This document shows positions 43,852 to 53,237 of a stretch of DNA of 64,000 nucleotides, one piece after another. The stretch is from an uncultured Bacteroidales bacterium (GTDB lineage Bacteria; Bacteroidota; Bacteroidia; Bacteroidales; Muribaculaceae). A program made the translations under genes and the position numbers. The stretch's first letter is position 1; the number at the start of each line of letters is the position of its first letter. The notes below the pieces were generated by a model. The model worked only from the letters and a program-made list of their open reading frames with translations. It was not told the DNA's origin and ran no database searches. The stretch is from the NCBI GenBank assembly GCA_902781045.1, contig CACZHT010000008.1:1-64000 (forward strand), read 5' to 3'.

Positions 43852-44742
43852 TTATGACTTGTACTTAATCTGGAAATAGTCAAGCAAGGCCTTGAACTGA
43901 TCTTGGGCGGTGAGACAGGTGTCAATCAGATAGCCTCGCACTCGAGGCCATTCGCGTAGTCCGCGGTAGTAGAACATCTTCAACTCGTCGGTGATGATAA
44001 ATGGTACAATTTCAGCCGCAAGACATTCTTTAAACATAATGAGCCGCCCCACACGACCATTGCCGTCTTGAAAAGGATGAATTGCTTCAAATCGTTGATG
44101 GAAGTTAATTATGTCCTCTAAAGTGTGCTTCTTAATCTGATGATATTCGGCAAGTAAATCTTTCATCTGACTATGAACCAACTTTGGGGGTGTTGTTTCC
44201 ATACCACCCACTTCATTGGGCAGACGCTTGTAGTCACCAACGTTGAACCATGATTTACTGGCATCTGTTGTCCCCGATTTTAAAATCCCATGCAAATGCT
44301 TGATGTATGCCTCTGTTAGGCGAGCATGAGTGTTAGTTATAACCTCGTCGATGCAACGAAAGTGATTGACGGTCTCGATGATGTCGTCCACTTGAATGGT
44401 TTCGTCAGTAATGCCTATCGTGTTGGTTTCAAAGATATATCGTGTTTGGTCATGCGTGAGGCGACTACCCTCGATGTGGTTGGAGTTATACGTGAGGTCT
44501 ATCTGCACACGATGATAGATGCCTCCCTTTAATTTGCTCTGTTGTTGCTCGCGCAACGCCATAAGTAACGGAGATAGTTTGATACGCTTTTTCCGCTGTG
44601 GCAAGGTGGCATCTATTGGGACACTCCATGTCTTCCCAATCAGAATGGCACCATCGATTTTGCCGCTGGCGCAATAGTTGCGGGCTGTACGCTCCGAGAG
44701 GCCATATTTCTCGGCATACTGCTTGACTGAAAAATATTCCAT
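43852..44742 (-). CDS. Fic-domain protein with N-terminal HTH-like domain
   Basis: 296 residues. The Fic motif HPFQDGNGRVGR (His222, Asp226, Asn228, Arg233) is complete, so AMP transfer to a protein hydroxyl is expected. S87-NHI-E91-G92 fits the inhibitory (S/T)xxxE(G/N) motif of class II Fic proteins, where the Glu blocks ATP binding. Residues 1-45 (VKQYAEKYGLSERTARNYCASGKIDG) look like a MerR/excisionase-type winged helix. A DNA-binding part plus a 34-bp palindrome just upstream suggests autoregulation. The gene is alone; no antitoxin gene is adjacent. Confidence 0.9.
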   Translation of the reverse strand: MEYFSVKQYAEKYGLSERTARNYCASGKIDGAILIGKTWSVPIDATLPQRKKRIKLSPLLMALREQQQSKLKGGIYHRVQIDLTYNSNHIEGSRLTHDQTRYIFETNTIGITDETIQVDDIIETVNHFRCIDEVITNTHARLTEAYIKHLHGILKSGTTDASKSWFNVGDYKRLPNEVGGMETTPPKLVHSQMKDLLAEYHQIKKHTLEDIINFHQRFEAIHPFQDGNGRVGRLIMFKECLAAEIVPFIITDELKMFYYRGLREWPRVRGYLIDTCLTAQDQFKALLDYFQIKYKS

Positions 44743-44751
44743 AACTTATTT

Positions 44752-44820
44752 ATCGGCAAGAAAAATTTTTAAATTTGGTGCAAAGATAGCAAAACTTGCC
44801 GATATCGGCAAGTTTTGCTA
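44752..44820 (-). promoter_or_regulatory. Fic promoter and perfect palindromic operator-like site
   Basis: A perfect 34-bp palindrome lies at 44787-44820 (half TAGCAAAACTTGCCGAT). The 9-base word ATCGGCAAG, its core, recurs at 44752-44760, next to the start codon at 44742. The -7 element TATCTTTG (minus strand, 44781-44788) abuts the palindrome, so a bound protein would cover the promoter. Confidence 0.75.
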
Positions 44821-44827
44821 GAAAAAT

Positions 44828-44870
44828 CTGTCCTTATGTTCTTATGTTTTTAAAAAACCTTATGTCTTAT
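44828..44870. repeat. Partial copy of the ACATAAG hairpin repeat
   Basis: TGTCCTTATGTTCTTATG followed by TTAAAAAACCTTATGTCTT resembles one arm of the repeat family of 50.5-53.7 kb. Confidence 0.5.
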
Positions 44871-44904
44871 TTCGCCCGCAAAACACGCGAAAGGCAAATG
44901 AACT

Positions 44905-44938
44905 AAGCCGCTTGACAGAGCCCCTGCCAAGCGGCTTT
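44905..44938. terminator. Hairpin downstream of the M6 protease gene
   Basis: AAGCCGCTTG and CAAGCGGCTT form a perfect 10-bp stem around a 13-base loop, about 105 bases after the protease stop codon at 45043. Short T-runs on either side would allow action in both directions. Confidence 0.65.
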
Positions 44939-45042
44939 ATTGATCTATGAAATCTGCACAATCTGCGTGAGATTGGGCCTTATTTCACGACGATGAGCTG
45001 TGCTCACTTAATCACGACTTTTTTGTCACCGACGATGTAGAC

Positions 45043-47961
45043 TCAGTAAAGCAAGGTATCGAGCTTGCCGAGCATGAGGTTGATGACGGCATTGACGTCG
45101 GCGATGTCAACAGTCGTATCGCTATGGGTAATATAGGCACGGCCATCGTAGTTGTCGGCACTGTCCTTGCCCAGCATGATGTTGATGACGATGTTCACGT
45201 CAGCGATATCGACAACGCCATCATTGTTGACGTCGCCCCGCAGCGCAACAACAACAGCATCACGCAGAGTGACTGTCTCGATGTTGCTCGGGTCGCTATG
45301 GGTCTCGTTGATATAGACAGCCTCGACATAGTAGTTGAATGTGCCATAGCCCTTCAGGTCGCTGACGGTGTATTGGAGGTCAGTAATACCCTCAATGACA
45401 CGCTGCAACGAGTCACCGCTCTCAACAGCAGCCAGCAGCGGAGCCTTAGCGTTCTCCTCGCTGTACTCACCGGCATAAATCTTGAGACTGGTCAACTGCA
45501 CGGGCTGGCCACTGGCGGTTGACAGACGCACAAACGCATTGTCCACAGCGTTGCCCTGCAACACTTGCGTGTAGGTGTTCGCGGTCGTGCTGATCGCTAC
45601 GGACTGGCTGTTGGTGATTGTGGTTTCTTGCCCCACGGCTATGGTCAGATTGGTGCCGTCGGTTGCAGCCTTCGCATCGGCGACGATGGTGACGTTTCCG
45701 TCATAGTCTGTTAGATTGATGGCAGGGGTGGTGAGTTCGCCGGCCAAGTTGTATCCGTTGTATCCCACTTGTTGGTCGCCAATCTGCATATATCCCTGGT
45801 GACTGAAAATACCCTCTCCCGTCCAGCCCTGAAGGCCATAATCGGCTAAATCAGAGGAAATGTCGGTAAAGTCAGTCCAGTACCAATTTGTTTGGGACAC
45901 GTCCTGCCAGTTGGTGAAACTATTATCATAGAGCAATACATACTGTGGCTTGTAGTTGACATACAGAGTGTAGCTCTTGACATTCTCAACAGGTGAGCCG
46001 TCGGTCCAGTCGGCACGGAACGAGTACGGGGTGATGGCGGTGGTGTCGGCAGGTTGCATCACCGGAGTCTCCGACTCAATCAAACCCTCGCCAGCAAGCG
46101 TTACAGTGAGTGTGTCCATACCCTCGCACGTCACATCGATGGTTGCGGCATAGGTGGTAATCTCGGTAGGTTTGAATGTAACGGTGACAGTCACACCTTG
46201 CTCCACCTCAGTTGTCGTCAATGAAGTCTTATCAATGGTGAACACATTGCTCTCATCGTTGACCGTCAGGACTGCGTCGCTGGGCAGATCCTTTCCCTTG
46301 ACATTGAATGTGGCGGTTTTCTCGCCATCCACGGCAACTCTCAAACCAAGGCTGTCGGGGGTGACGCTCAGGTCGGCCTTGAAATACCACAACGATGCCG
46401 TGCCGTCGCTATTGAGGATGATATCGGTCACGGGCTTATTCAGCGTGCCAGCACCTCCCGCAGAACTTGCCAACTGGCCGTTGGCCCCCAGGTTCAGTGT
46501 CATGGCAGGAGTCGAGGTGGGGGTAAACTCATGGTTGTTCTCACCATAGCAGTCGGCGTTCTCAGTATTTGTGGTCAACAAGTTGTCGGCAGGGACGACG
46601 GTGGCCAGTTGGATGTCATAGTTGTTGGGCGTGTTGTCTTCCCAGCGTTCGGCGATATAGGTGAAGTGGGTGATGAGCACACCCTCGTCGGGGATATACA
46701 GGTCCCAGCCTTGCTGACGGCGGTTTTCTAAGATGTAGTATTCGTTCTGGTTCAGGTGACTGGTAATTTGGATAGCCTGGTCGGTTTCCTCGCTCTTGTT
46801 GTTGAACACAGGCAGGGTGTAGTGGGTGTTGTTGACCGGAGTGATATAGTCCAGCCATCCCATGAAGTGCTTCTCGTAGGCGCTGTATCCAATGGGCGTG
46901 TCGCCACTGACCGCACCGCCGTTGTAAGACCCATAATCCATGAGGCTCCAATTATTCATGCCATAGTTCATGGAGTTATTCGTCGCATAAAAGTCGGGCA
47001 GGCCCAAACAGTGCGAGAACTCGTGGCAGAATGTGCCGATGCCGTCCATAACGGTACTAGTGTCACGCCTACCGCTAATTTCGTTAAACACAGCAAAGCG
47101 ATTGATGACCACACCATTCATTGTCTTGGGCCCCGTGCCATCGCCATAATTGGCTCCCGATTCAAGGTTCCATTGGCAAGGCCAGATAGCATCGGGGACG
47201 GTGTAAGTGGCCTGCGACTCACCCACACCGGCATAGACGACAATACACACATCGACCTCGCCGTCGCCGTCATTGTCATAGCGGCTCCAGTCGATATCGT
47301 CGCCTGCAACATCAATCGCATGGCACACCATCGTCGCCACGCACGAGTCTCTTTGGCCCTGGTTACCGCCATAGTACGCACGCTTGTTAGGCAGGTCATA
47401 GATGCCATAGAGGTCGTATTGCGGAGTGAACTTGCCGTTGCTCTGGTCAACGAAATACTGATACACGCTCTTAGCGCCGTTTTTGTACTGCGTCTCGAAC
47501 TCCTCCATCGTGTGACACATCTTCTTGTCGGTGTACTGCACCAACAAGATGGGCACGCGCGGGCTGCCCAATGTGGAAAACAGGGGCTTACCTGCTTTGC
47601 GTGGAAGAGCCGAGGCTTGGCGGGCTTTCGCACACGCGGGCATCATCTGAGCCTCTTTCATCGAAGCTTTCTGATCCTCGATGAAACTCAGTTCGGCGCT
47701 GTTGCGGTCCATGACGTTGTGCGCCATCACGCTCGACACGCCCGTAGCGGTCATGTAGTGGAAGTCGCCCTGCTCATTCACGCCAACGGGCAGACCATCC
47801 TGAGTGACAAAGAAGTGGAAGAACTCGTCACCCATCGCCTGGACGCTAATTAGTGAGCCGTCGCTCTGGGTGTAGGTTTGGAATCCGCGCTTGGCGGGTA
47901 TAGCCATGGCTGCAAACCAGACGTAAAACGTAATCAACACCAAAGTAAATATTCTTTTCAT
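45043..47961 (-). CDS. Secreted M6-family metalloprotease with dockerin-like C-terminus
   Basis: 972 residues from the ATG at 47961 (MKRIFTLVLITFYVWFAAMA), a signal peptide; the frame is open to 48021. It has a typical Bacteroidetes M6 pro-region (QSDGSLISVQAMGDEFFHFF) and a catalytic zinc site HEFSHCLGLPD with His313, Glu314, His317. Middle domains are beta-rich and Ig-like; one (FRADWTDGSP...SYTLYVNYK) is fibronectin-like. The C-terminus has two dockerin-type Ca-binding repeats (GDVNNDGVVDIADVNIVINI and VDIADVNAVINLMLG). An in-frame TGA at 45043-45045 is followed by a type IX-like tail (see findings). Confidence 0.9.
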   Translation of the reverse strand: MKRIFTLVLITFYVWFAAMAIPAKRGFQTYTQSDGSLISVQAMGDEFFHFFVTQDGLPVGVNEQGDFHYMTATGVSSVMAHNVMDRNSAELSFIEDQKASMKEAQMMPACAKARQASALPRKAGKPLFSTLGSPRVPILLVQYTDKKMCHTMEEFETQYKNGAKSVYQYFVDQSNGKFTPQYDLYGIYDLPNKRAYYGGNQGQRDSCVATMVCHAIDVAGDDIDWSRYDNDGDGEVDVCIVVYAGVGESQATYTVPDAIWPCQWNLESGANYGDGTGPKTMNGVVINRFAVFNEISGRRDTSTVMDGIGTFCHEFSHCLGLPDFYATNNSMNYGMNNWSLMDYGSYNGGAVSGDTPIGYSAYEKHFMGWLDYITPVNNTHYTLPVFNNKSEETDQAIQITSHLNQNEYYILENRRQQGWDLYIPDEGVLITHFTYIAERWEDNTPNNYDIQLATVVPADNLLTTNTENADCYGENNHEFTPTSTPAMTLNLGANGQLASSAGGAGTLNKPVTDIILNSDGTASLWYFKADLSVTPDSLGLRVAVDGEKTATFNVKGKDLPSDAVLTVNDESNVFTIDKTSLTTTEVEQGVTVTVTFKPTEITTYAATIDVTCEGMDTLTVTLAGEGLIESETPVMQPADTTAITPYSFRADWTDGSPVENVKSYTLYVNYKPQYVLLYDNSFTNWQDVSQTNWYWTDFTDISSDLADYGLQGWTGEGIFSHQGYMQIGDQQVGYNGYNLAGELTTPAINLTDYDGNVTIVADAKAATDGTNLTIAVGQETTITNSQSVAISTTANTYTQVLQGNAVDNAFVRLSTASGQPVQLTSLKIYAGEYSEENAKAPLLAAVESGDSLQRVIEGITDLQYTVSDLKGYGTFNYYVEAVYINETHSDPSNIETVTLRDAVVVALRGDVNNDGVVDIADVNIVINIMLGKDSADNYDGRAYITHSDTTVDIADVNAVINLMLGKLDTLLY

Positions 47962-48007
47962 AATAATCTGAGCAGTGGCTTTTTCTTTGGGGTACAGTAA
48001 ATTAATT

Positions 48008-48039
48008 AGAGGGTGTGTCACAATGAAGACACACCCTCT
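48008..48039 (-). terminator. Terminator between two secreted-protein genes
   Basis: AGAGGGTGTGTC and GACACACCCTCT form a perfect 12-bp stem around an 8-base loop, 12 bases after the stop of the 732-aa gene on the minus strand. Confidence 0.75.
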
Positions 48040-48051
48040 TAAGATAATCCC

Positions 48052-50250
48052 TTACTTCACCAACACCTTGCGGGCAGTACCGTCGCTCATCTTTATGATG
48101 ACGACACCCGTGGCATTGGCATCAACACGCTGGCCAGCCAGGTTGTAACGTGCCACCTCATGGGCATTGTCGCTTCCGACCGTGGCGACGCTCGAGTAGG
48201 CGAGGTCATCGATGCGGAACGCGGGGCTAATGATCTGCTCCTGCCAGTTGCCGGCGGCGTCCGTGACACGAATCTTCAGGTCAAACCAGCCGTTCAAGCC
48301 CTGGCCCGTCACACTGGCCAGTGAACCGGTGTAGAACCATCCCATCGTGGGCCAGTAATTCTCTGGCACTTCCTCCACAGACAGCTCACTCCAAGTGTCA
48401 TCACCGTAGGGCGAATAACTCACCTCCACCGCCTCGGGAATATAGCGGAACCAAGTGCCGAGATGTGATACTGGCGTGACAAAGTAGTTAAAGTCACCGG
48501 CACTGAGTTCAAGCGTTCCGTCGGCGGCTGTGGCGAAGCGGTCGGTGACATTCTCATCGCCATCTTTGAATTGCAGCATGGTCACCAAGGGTGGGTTCTG
48601 ATCCTCGGCTCCGGCGGTATAATGCAACTGCGCCTTGTTTGACCCGGCCATGTCATCAATGAGTAGGCCTTCCTTGATGATGGTAGCATCCACGACACCG
48701 TTGAGAAGTTCGTCCACCGTGGTGTAGAATGAACCATCAGCTGAAAGAAGATCATTGCCGTCTAGTTTCATCTTGACATCTGCCATGTCGAATTTGAATT
48801 GTGATTTGGTCTCGCCATAGCGACCCCGATAAAGAAGGTCTAAGTACAAGACTCGAGTAGTATTTGTTCCACGAATATCCTCATATTGGTTCGGGTAAGC
48901 AACTAGAAATGGGCAGTTGTTTCCCAAGTTCTCTTTCTTCTTCTCAACAGGATAAGAGAATACGGGATGTGTTGGCCAAGAGGGGTATGTCTTGATGTCA
49001 CGGCCGTACTCGTCCAATTCTTCGCTATATTCTGTACCAAAGGGGTAGAAGCCATTATTCGCAATGATGGCGTTGTTGTTCGATGCGGTCAATGTCGGGC
49101 CATACATGAGCACTTCGTAGTCTCCATTCAAAATAATAGGATAAATATAGGGTACAAATCCCACCTCACTGTCGTCGGGCGACGCGCTCAAGTAGATCTT
49201 ATAGTTCTCACCGTCGGGTAAGGATTCGAAACAATTGCAACCAAACTGCCACCCATCGGCACCGAAATAATAAGCTGGAATGCGTTCCTCAACGTATAAG
49301 CCTTGATAATCTGTCGTCATGAACGGGTCCTCAAATAACTGGAACTTCGACGGGTCATTGCTCACGGTGATATCTCCCGAAGCGCCTCGAGTCTCGTAGG
49401 CCGAAGTGTATACATTGACCCCTTTGATGGCTGTTCGATAAGAATAAAATACCCAACGGTCGCTCACGTCGCTGACATAGAAATCGGCGTCATCCTCTCC
49501 ACTGGCATCGATATAATCGGGGAACACAACGGTTTGGGCAAAGTTGTTAAATTTCTCATCTAGTGTGCCATAACCCTCACAGTAGAATTTACGATGGCAA
49601 ATGACATCATCGGTATTCCCCTCCTCAAGAATCTTCACATTCCAATTCTCGTCAACACCATACAGACCCGTGTAGGCCGGCTCGCCATCGATGGTCATCG
49701 TCTGGAAATGGATGTGGTTCTTGGCCTCGCTGGCGGCAAAGTTCAGTTCCATGTCCTGGTCAATGGTCACCTGCTCGCGAATGACATACAAATCATTGCG
49801 TATCCACTCATTGTCGTTTGGATCCATCTTCTGAAAATTCACAACGATATCGTAGGTGCCTTCAGGAACATCCAGCGTATTGCTCCCATACTCCAAATCA
49901 TAAACGTCTAGTGACCAGTTGTTGAATTTGCCATATTCAGGATGTAGGAATATAATATCACGAATCGATTGGCTCTGGGTATCGAAGTCAAGAACAAAAT
50001 TGACTTGGTGGGTGGGTTTCCCATCCCAAGGCTTCGGCTTCGCTTTGTGTGCGGATGAGACTACAGGGTTGCTAGCAAGGCTGTTGAGTTGCGGTTCGGC
50101 TTGTAGGAACGGTTTAGCCGAAAGGGACTTGAGATTCGGTCTCCAGTGGAAGCCACCCTCGAGGACTTGTGGTCTCAATTCCTGAGGCAGTTGTGCCGTG
50201 GCGGCGAGCGCCCCCAGCAACATCATGCAGAGTAGTAGTTTGACTTTCAT
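48052..50250 (-). CDS. Large secreted protein with type IX-type C-terminal tail
   Basis: 732 residues from the ATG at 50250 (MKVKLLLCMMLLGALAATA, a signal peptide); the frame is open to 50304. The chain is beta-rich and not assigned to a known enzyme; the stretch near VVNFQKMDPND recalls an Ig/jelly-roll domain. The C-terminus YNLAGQRVDANATGVVIIKMSDGTARKVLVK-type region (last ~30 residues) has the Gly-rich turn and final KVLVK strand of type IX sorting domains, so the protein should be exported and anchored at, or released from, the cell surface. It is followed by an M6 protease and shares its strand. Confidence 0.75.
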   Translation of the reverse strand: MKVKLLLCMMLLGALAATAQLPQELRPQVLEGGFHWRPNLKSLSAKPFLQAEPQLNSLASNPVVSSAHKAKPKPWDGKPTHQVNFVLDFDTQSQSIRDIIFLHPEYGKFNNWSLDVYDLEYGSNTLDVPEGTYDIVVNFQKMDPNDNEWIRNDLYVIREQVTIDQDMELNFAASEAKNHIHFQTMTIDGEPAYTGLYGVDENWNVKILEEGNTDDVICHRKFYCEGYGTLDEKFNNFAQTVVFPDYIDASGEDDADFYVSDVSDRWVFYSYRTAIKGVNVYTSAYETRGASGDITVSNDPSKFQLFEDPFMTTDYQGLYVEERIPAYYFGADGWQFGCNCFESLPDGENYKIYLSASPDDSEVGFVPYIYPIILNGDYEVLMYGPTLTASNNNAIIANNGFYPFGTEYSEELDEYGRDIKTYPSWPTHPVFSYPVEKKKENLGNNCPFLVAYPNQYEDIRGTNTTRVLYLDLLYRGRYGETKSQFKFDMADVKMKLDGNDLLSADGSFYTTVDELLNGVVDATIIKEGLLIDDMAGSNKAQLHYTAGAEDQNPPLVTMLQFKDGDENVTDRFATAADGTLELSAGDFNYFVTPVSHLGTWFRYIPEAVEVSYSPYGDDTWSELSVEEVPENYWPTMGWFYTGSLASVTGQGLNGWFDLKIRVTDAAGNWQEQIISPAFRIDDLAYSSVATVGSDNAHEVARYNLAGQRVDANATGVVIIKMSDGTARKVLVK

Positions 50251-50371
50251 AATGTTTGGTTTTAAAAGGTGAATAAATGCTTTGAGAATAAATCTCGTAC
50301 ACATGACATTGAAACCACAAAGTTTTTTCTTCGTGCTCTCTGTGTTCTTTGTGTGAGATTAATCACGAATG

Positions 50372-50404
50372 CAAAGTTAGAGCTACTCTTCGCCCCGCGC
50401 CAAA
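50372..50404 (-). promoter_or_regulatory. Promoter of the type IX-tailed protein gene
   Basis: On the minus strand TTTG (50401-50404), 21 bases, and TAACTTTG (50372-50379) match the full Bacteroidetes consensus. The leader would be about 115 nt. Confidence 0.75.
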
Positions 50405-50577
50405 TTTTAGCCTACGAGAAGCATTCTATTTTATAAAACAGAAGAAAATCGCCCGAAAATAGGCGATTTTACTATGGCTTTCGGTAGGAAAAGACATAAG
50501 AACATCAATTATTTGTCCTCCTGCCCTATTGTCCTGGAGTCTCACCCATGTTGGTATGTTTTCTCACGCAGATTTTT

Positions 50578-50708
50578 AGACAGAAGAACATAAGGACATA
50601 GGATTTCAAGGATGATTTTTTGCCCTGTGGATAGGGGAGAGCGATAGACAAAGGACATAAGTACCCTTTTGTTCTTGGAACAAGACCTGTCCTCTTGTTC
50701 TTATGTCT
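50578..50708. repeat. ACATAAG hairpin repeat, long form
   Basis: A 131-base unit begins AGACAGAAGAACATAAGGACA and ends with its imperfect complement TGTCCTCTTGTTCTTATGTCT. A central TTGTTCttgGAACAA hairpin is present. A related fragment lies just upstream near 50490-50525. Confidence 0.85.
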
Positions 50709-50745
50709 TTATTTTCACGCGGATTTTTCATGCATGTGATATCCA

Positions 50746-51590
50746 TCAATAGTCGGTCAGCAAAAAGAGCATGTATAGGGGCAGTGTGAGCAACACTCCC
50801 GAACGACCCACATTGTATTTGCCGACCTTGATGGCTTGGTTGACGTGATAGTGTTCGGGATGCTTCAGTACTGTTTGAAGCGACTTGGCATTACCTGTGG
50901 TGGCTTTGCACTCGACGGGGCAACATTCGCCACGATAACGAATCAAGAAGTCAAGTTCAAGGCCACCTTCTTTCTGAAAATAATATAGCGGTCTCCCCAT
51001 TTTTGACAATATATCGGCTGCCAGATTCTCATAGATAGCACCTTTGTATCCCAGCATGTCTCCTTGCAAAACACTCCATGCGGTGCCTGGTTCTAGCATG
51101 CTTAACAGCAGCCCAATGTCGGCCATATAGACTTTAAAGCAATCTTGGATGGCATTACCGCTTAACGGTAGTTCGGTGATGGACGTGTTGTAGCATCTAT
51201 GAATAATGCCGGCATCCTCAATCCATTGCAGACTGCCCAAATACTGACTGGCTCTTGCACCTTTCTGTATTGTCGAGTACTGGAATTTCTTGTTGGTCTT
51301 GGCCAATTGCTTGGGTATCGAGTCAAAACACTCGCGAATGCGCGATTTGTTGGACGGCAAAGCATACTTGAGCATATCGGCCTTGTAGTTGTCGACGATG
51401 CTGCTCTGCACAGCAAGCACGTCATTCATATTGTTGGTCTCATGAAAGACCGTTACCGCCTCTGGCATACCGCCCACCACAATGTATTGTCGCAGCAATT
51501 GATGCATCCGTTGGTCGATGGCATCACTCACAGGTGTTTCGTTTTCAAGGCATTGACGCAGATATTGGATATGCTGTTCGGTGATTGAAC
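50746..51590 (-). pseudogene. Truncated DUF4143-type ATPase (C-terminal part)
   Basis: The ORF given by an ATG at 51531 is the C-terminal two-thirds of a Bacteroidales AAA/DUF4143 ATPase: QYIVVGGMPEAV, YSTIQKGARASQYLGSLQWIEDAGI and the nuclease-like GGLELDFLIRYRGECCPVECKA. The frame stays family-like before 51531 (TEQHIQYLRQCLENETPVSD, to about 51590), so the true gene began further upstream, but the P-loop AAA domain is missing. The upstream DNA holds three ~33-bp repeats and two short hairpin repeats, so the 5' end was probably lost by recombination or insertion. Confidence 0.8.
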
Positions 51591-51619
51591 AGCTTTAAGT
51601 GTTTGAATGTTAGCGCTTT

Positions 51620-51720
51620 GCAAAATGAGTAACATTTTTCCGCACGAGTTTTTTCTAGTATATTACACTTTTCGTGGCGAGTTTGCGCTGCAAAATTACA
51701 TTTTTCCAGGCATGTTTGCA
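51620..51720. repeat. Three degenerate ~33-bp tandem repeats
   Basis: Units GCAAAATgagTAACATTTTTCCGCaCGaG, TagtatATTACACTTTTCGtGGCGAG and GCAAAATTACATTTTTCCaGG at 51620, 55 and 89 follow one another. In the reverse frame they read as a repeated EKCN pattern, so a hypothetical protein predicted here would be spurious. Confidence 0.65.
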
Positions 51721-51758
51721 AGTTTTCTAGGCTCAATTCGCCGATGCCGCGTTATTTT

Positions 51759-51838
51759 AGACAGAAGAACATAAGGACATAAGCACATAAGCACCCTTTT
51801 GTTCTTGGTAAAAGTTCTGTCCTTTTGTTCTTATGTCT
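51759..51838. repeat. ACATAAG hairpin repeat, short form
   Basis: An 80-base unit with AGACAGAAGAACATAAGG at one end and GTCCTTTTGTTCTTATGTCT at the other. It lacks the ~50-base insert of the long form. Preceded by GCCGATGCCGCG, as is the copy at 53374. Confidence 0.85.
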
Positions 51839-51856
51839 TTTTTTCCGCAGATTATT

Positions 51857-51926
51857 AGACAGAAGGACGTAAGCACATGTGCCCTTTTGTTCTTGGTAAA
51901 AGTCCTGTCCTATTGTTCTTATGTCT
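51857..51926. repeat. ACATAAG hairpin repeat, short form
   Basis: A 70-base unit, AGACAGAAGGACGTAAGCACAT to GTCCTATTGTTCTTATGTCT, 18 bases after the previous one. Confidence 0.8.
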
Positions 51927-51935
51927 TTCACGGAA

Positions 51936-52075
51936 TAAGGCATGCTGATTGGGCTGATCTCTTCAGATGGTCTGATCTTGATGATTCAAAACATCTTGAA
52001 CAACTCCAATCAACTTTCAATTGGAGGCTAATCGTTGCTGACAGGTTAAGGGTACTTCAAAATGAAATGCCTTGA
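51936..52075 (+). pseudogene. Possible gene remnant
   Basis: The frame ending at TGA 52073-52075 reads HADWADLFRWSDLDDSKH ... RLIVADRLRVLQNEMP, which has protein-like composition but no proper start (it runs back into a hairpin repeat). It may be the 3' end of a lost gene, or chance. Confidence 0.25.
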
Positions 52076-52076
52076 C

Positions 52077-53210
52077 TCATTTGATATATTCAATATAGTT
52101 TTCTGGACTTACAACCGTGAAGGTGGCATGAGGGTATGCTGAAGAGAAAGCCTTGGGTACTTTTGGCGTTTTCTTGCCCCACTTGAACTCGTAAGCATCC
52201 ATCCTGCCATCACATTCAGTAATCAGGTCTATCTCTTGCTGGTCGTATGTGCGCCAGAAATAATGGGATGCGTGCCCCACTGAATGATAGTTTTTCTTTA
52301 GCATCTCAGATATCATGTAATTTTCCCATAATACTCCAGCATCATTTCGTGCGTTCAGAGGCCTAAAATCACCGATCACAGCATTTCGCACCCCGTTGTC
52401 CAGGAAATACCATTTGCCCGCTTTTGATACTTCTTTGCGCAGATTTCGTGAGAATGCTCCCAGGCGATTAATGATGAACACTTGGCTAAGCAGAGTCATG
52501 TATTTCTCAACTGTATCACGGCTTAAGCCCAGTTGCTGTCCCAACTCTTCGTAAGAGACTTCACTGCCCACTTGAAATGCCACTAGTTGCAGCAATCTCA
52601 GCATTTTGGCAGAGTTCCTCAATCCATCAATTGACAGGATGTCTTTCAGCAAATAAGCGTTGACCAGGTCACGCAGGTATTCTGCGCGCTCATCATGTCG
52701 TTCAAAACCAACAACCTCGGGATAGGAGCCATAGATAAGTCGCGACTCAAGGTTGCCACGAGTATCAAAGGGTGTCTCATATTGTTGAATCTCGGTTTGT
52801 GACAATGGAGCCAATGTCAGTAGGCTAGATCGACCGACCAATGGGAAGCCCGCCCGATTATTTAATTCAAATGACGAGGATCCTGTAGCGAGTACACTAA
52901 TGCCATCAATTTCATCGATTATGAGTTTAATGACATGCCCTATGTCAGGAATATTTTGTGCTTCATCGATAATCAATAAGTCTAAACCTGAAAATAGTTG
53001 TCGATAATTGGCTACTGTACGACTGGAGAGCATTGTCTGGACATCAAAATCCTCACCATTGAGCATTTGCACCGTGCCAGCAAAACCCGAAGCAACTGCT
53101 TTGCAAAGCATGGTTTTGCCCACACGCCTTGTTCCATAAAGAAGTATGGCCTTATTGGGGCGTAAGCGGTTCTCTACCTCGGACTGTAATGTTCGCTTGA
53201 TAATATTCAT
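52077..53210 (-). CDS. AAA_14/DUF4143 ATPase
   Basis: 377 residues, the complete form of the family. Walker A GTRRVGKT at 26-33, Walker B LLIIDEAQN near 77, a sensor ATGSSSFEL, then the DUF4143 part with a winged helix (YEELGQQLGLSRDTVEKYM) and a C-terminal PD-(D/E)XK-like segment (EIDLITECDGRMDAYEFKWG). Such ATPases are very common in Bacteroidales accessory regions; their role is not settled. The gene has its own promoter and a 32-bp palindrome upstream. Confidence 0.85.
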   Translation of the reverse strand: MNIIKRTLQSEVENRLRPNKAILLYGTRRVGKTMLCKAVASGFAGTVQMLNGEDFDVQTMLSSRTVANYRQLFSGLDLLIIDEAQNIPDIGHVIKLIIDEIDGISVLATGSSSFELNNRAGFPLVGRSSLLTLAPLSQTEIQQYETPFDTRGNLESRLIYGSYPEVVGFERHDERAEYLRDLVNAYLLKDILSIDGLRNSAKMLRLLQLVAFQVGSEVSYEELGQQLGLSRDTVEKYMTLLSQVFIINRLGAFSRNLRKEVSKAGKWYFLDNGVRNAVIGDFRPLNARNDAGVLWENYMISEMLKKNYHSVGHASHYFWRTYDQQEIDLITECDGRMDAYEFKWGKKTPKVPKAFSSAYPHATFTVVSPENYIEYIK

Positions 53211-53237
53211 TGTTGCCTAATTGGATTTTTTGCGAGG

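Noticed and set aside
51545-51736. A 63-residue Cys-rich minus-strand frame (EKCN repeats)
   Set aside because: Its repeats follow the three ~33-bp DNA repeats and its 3' end crosses into the truncated ATPase in another frame.
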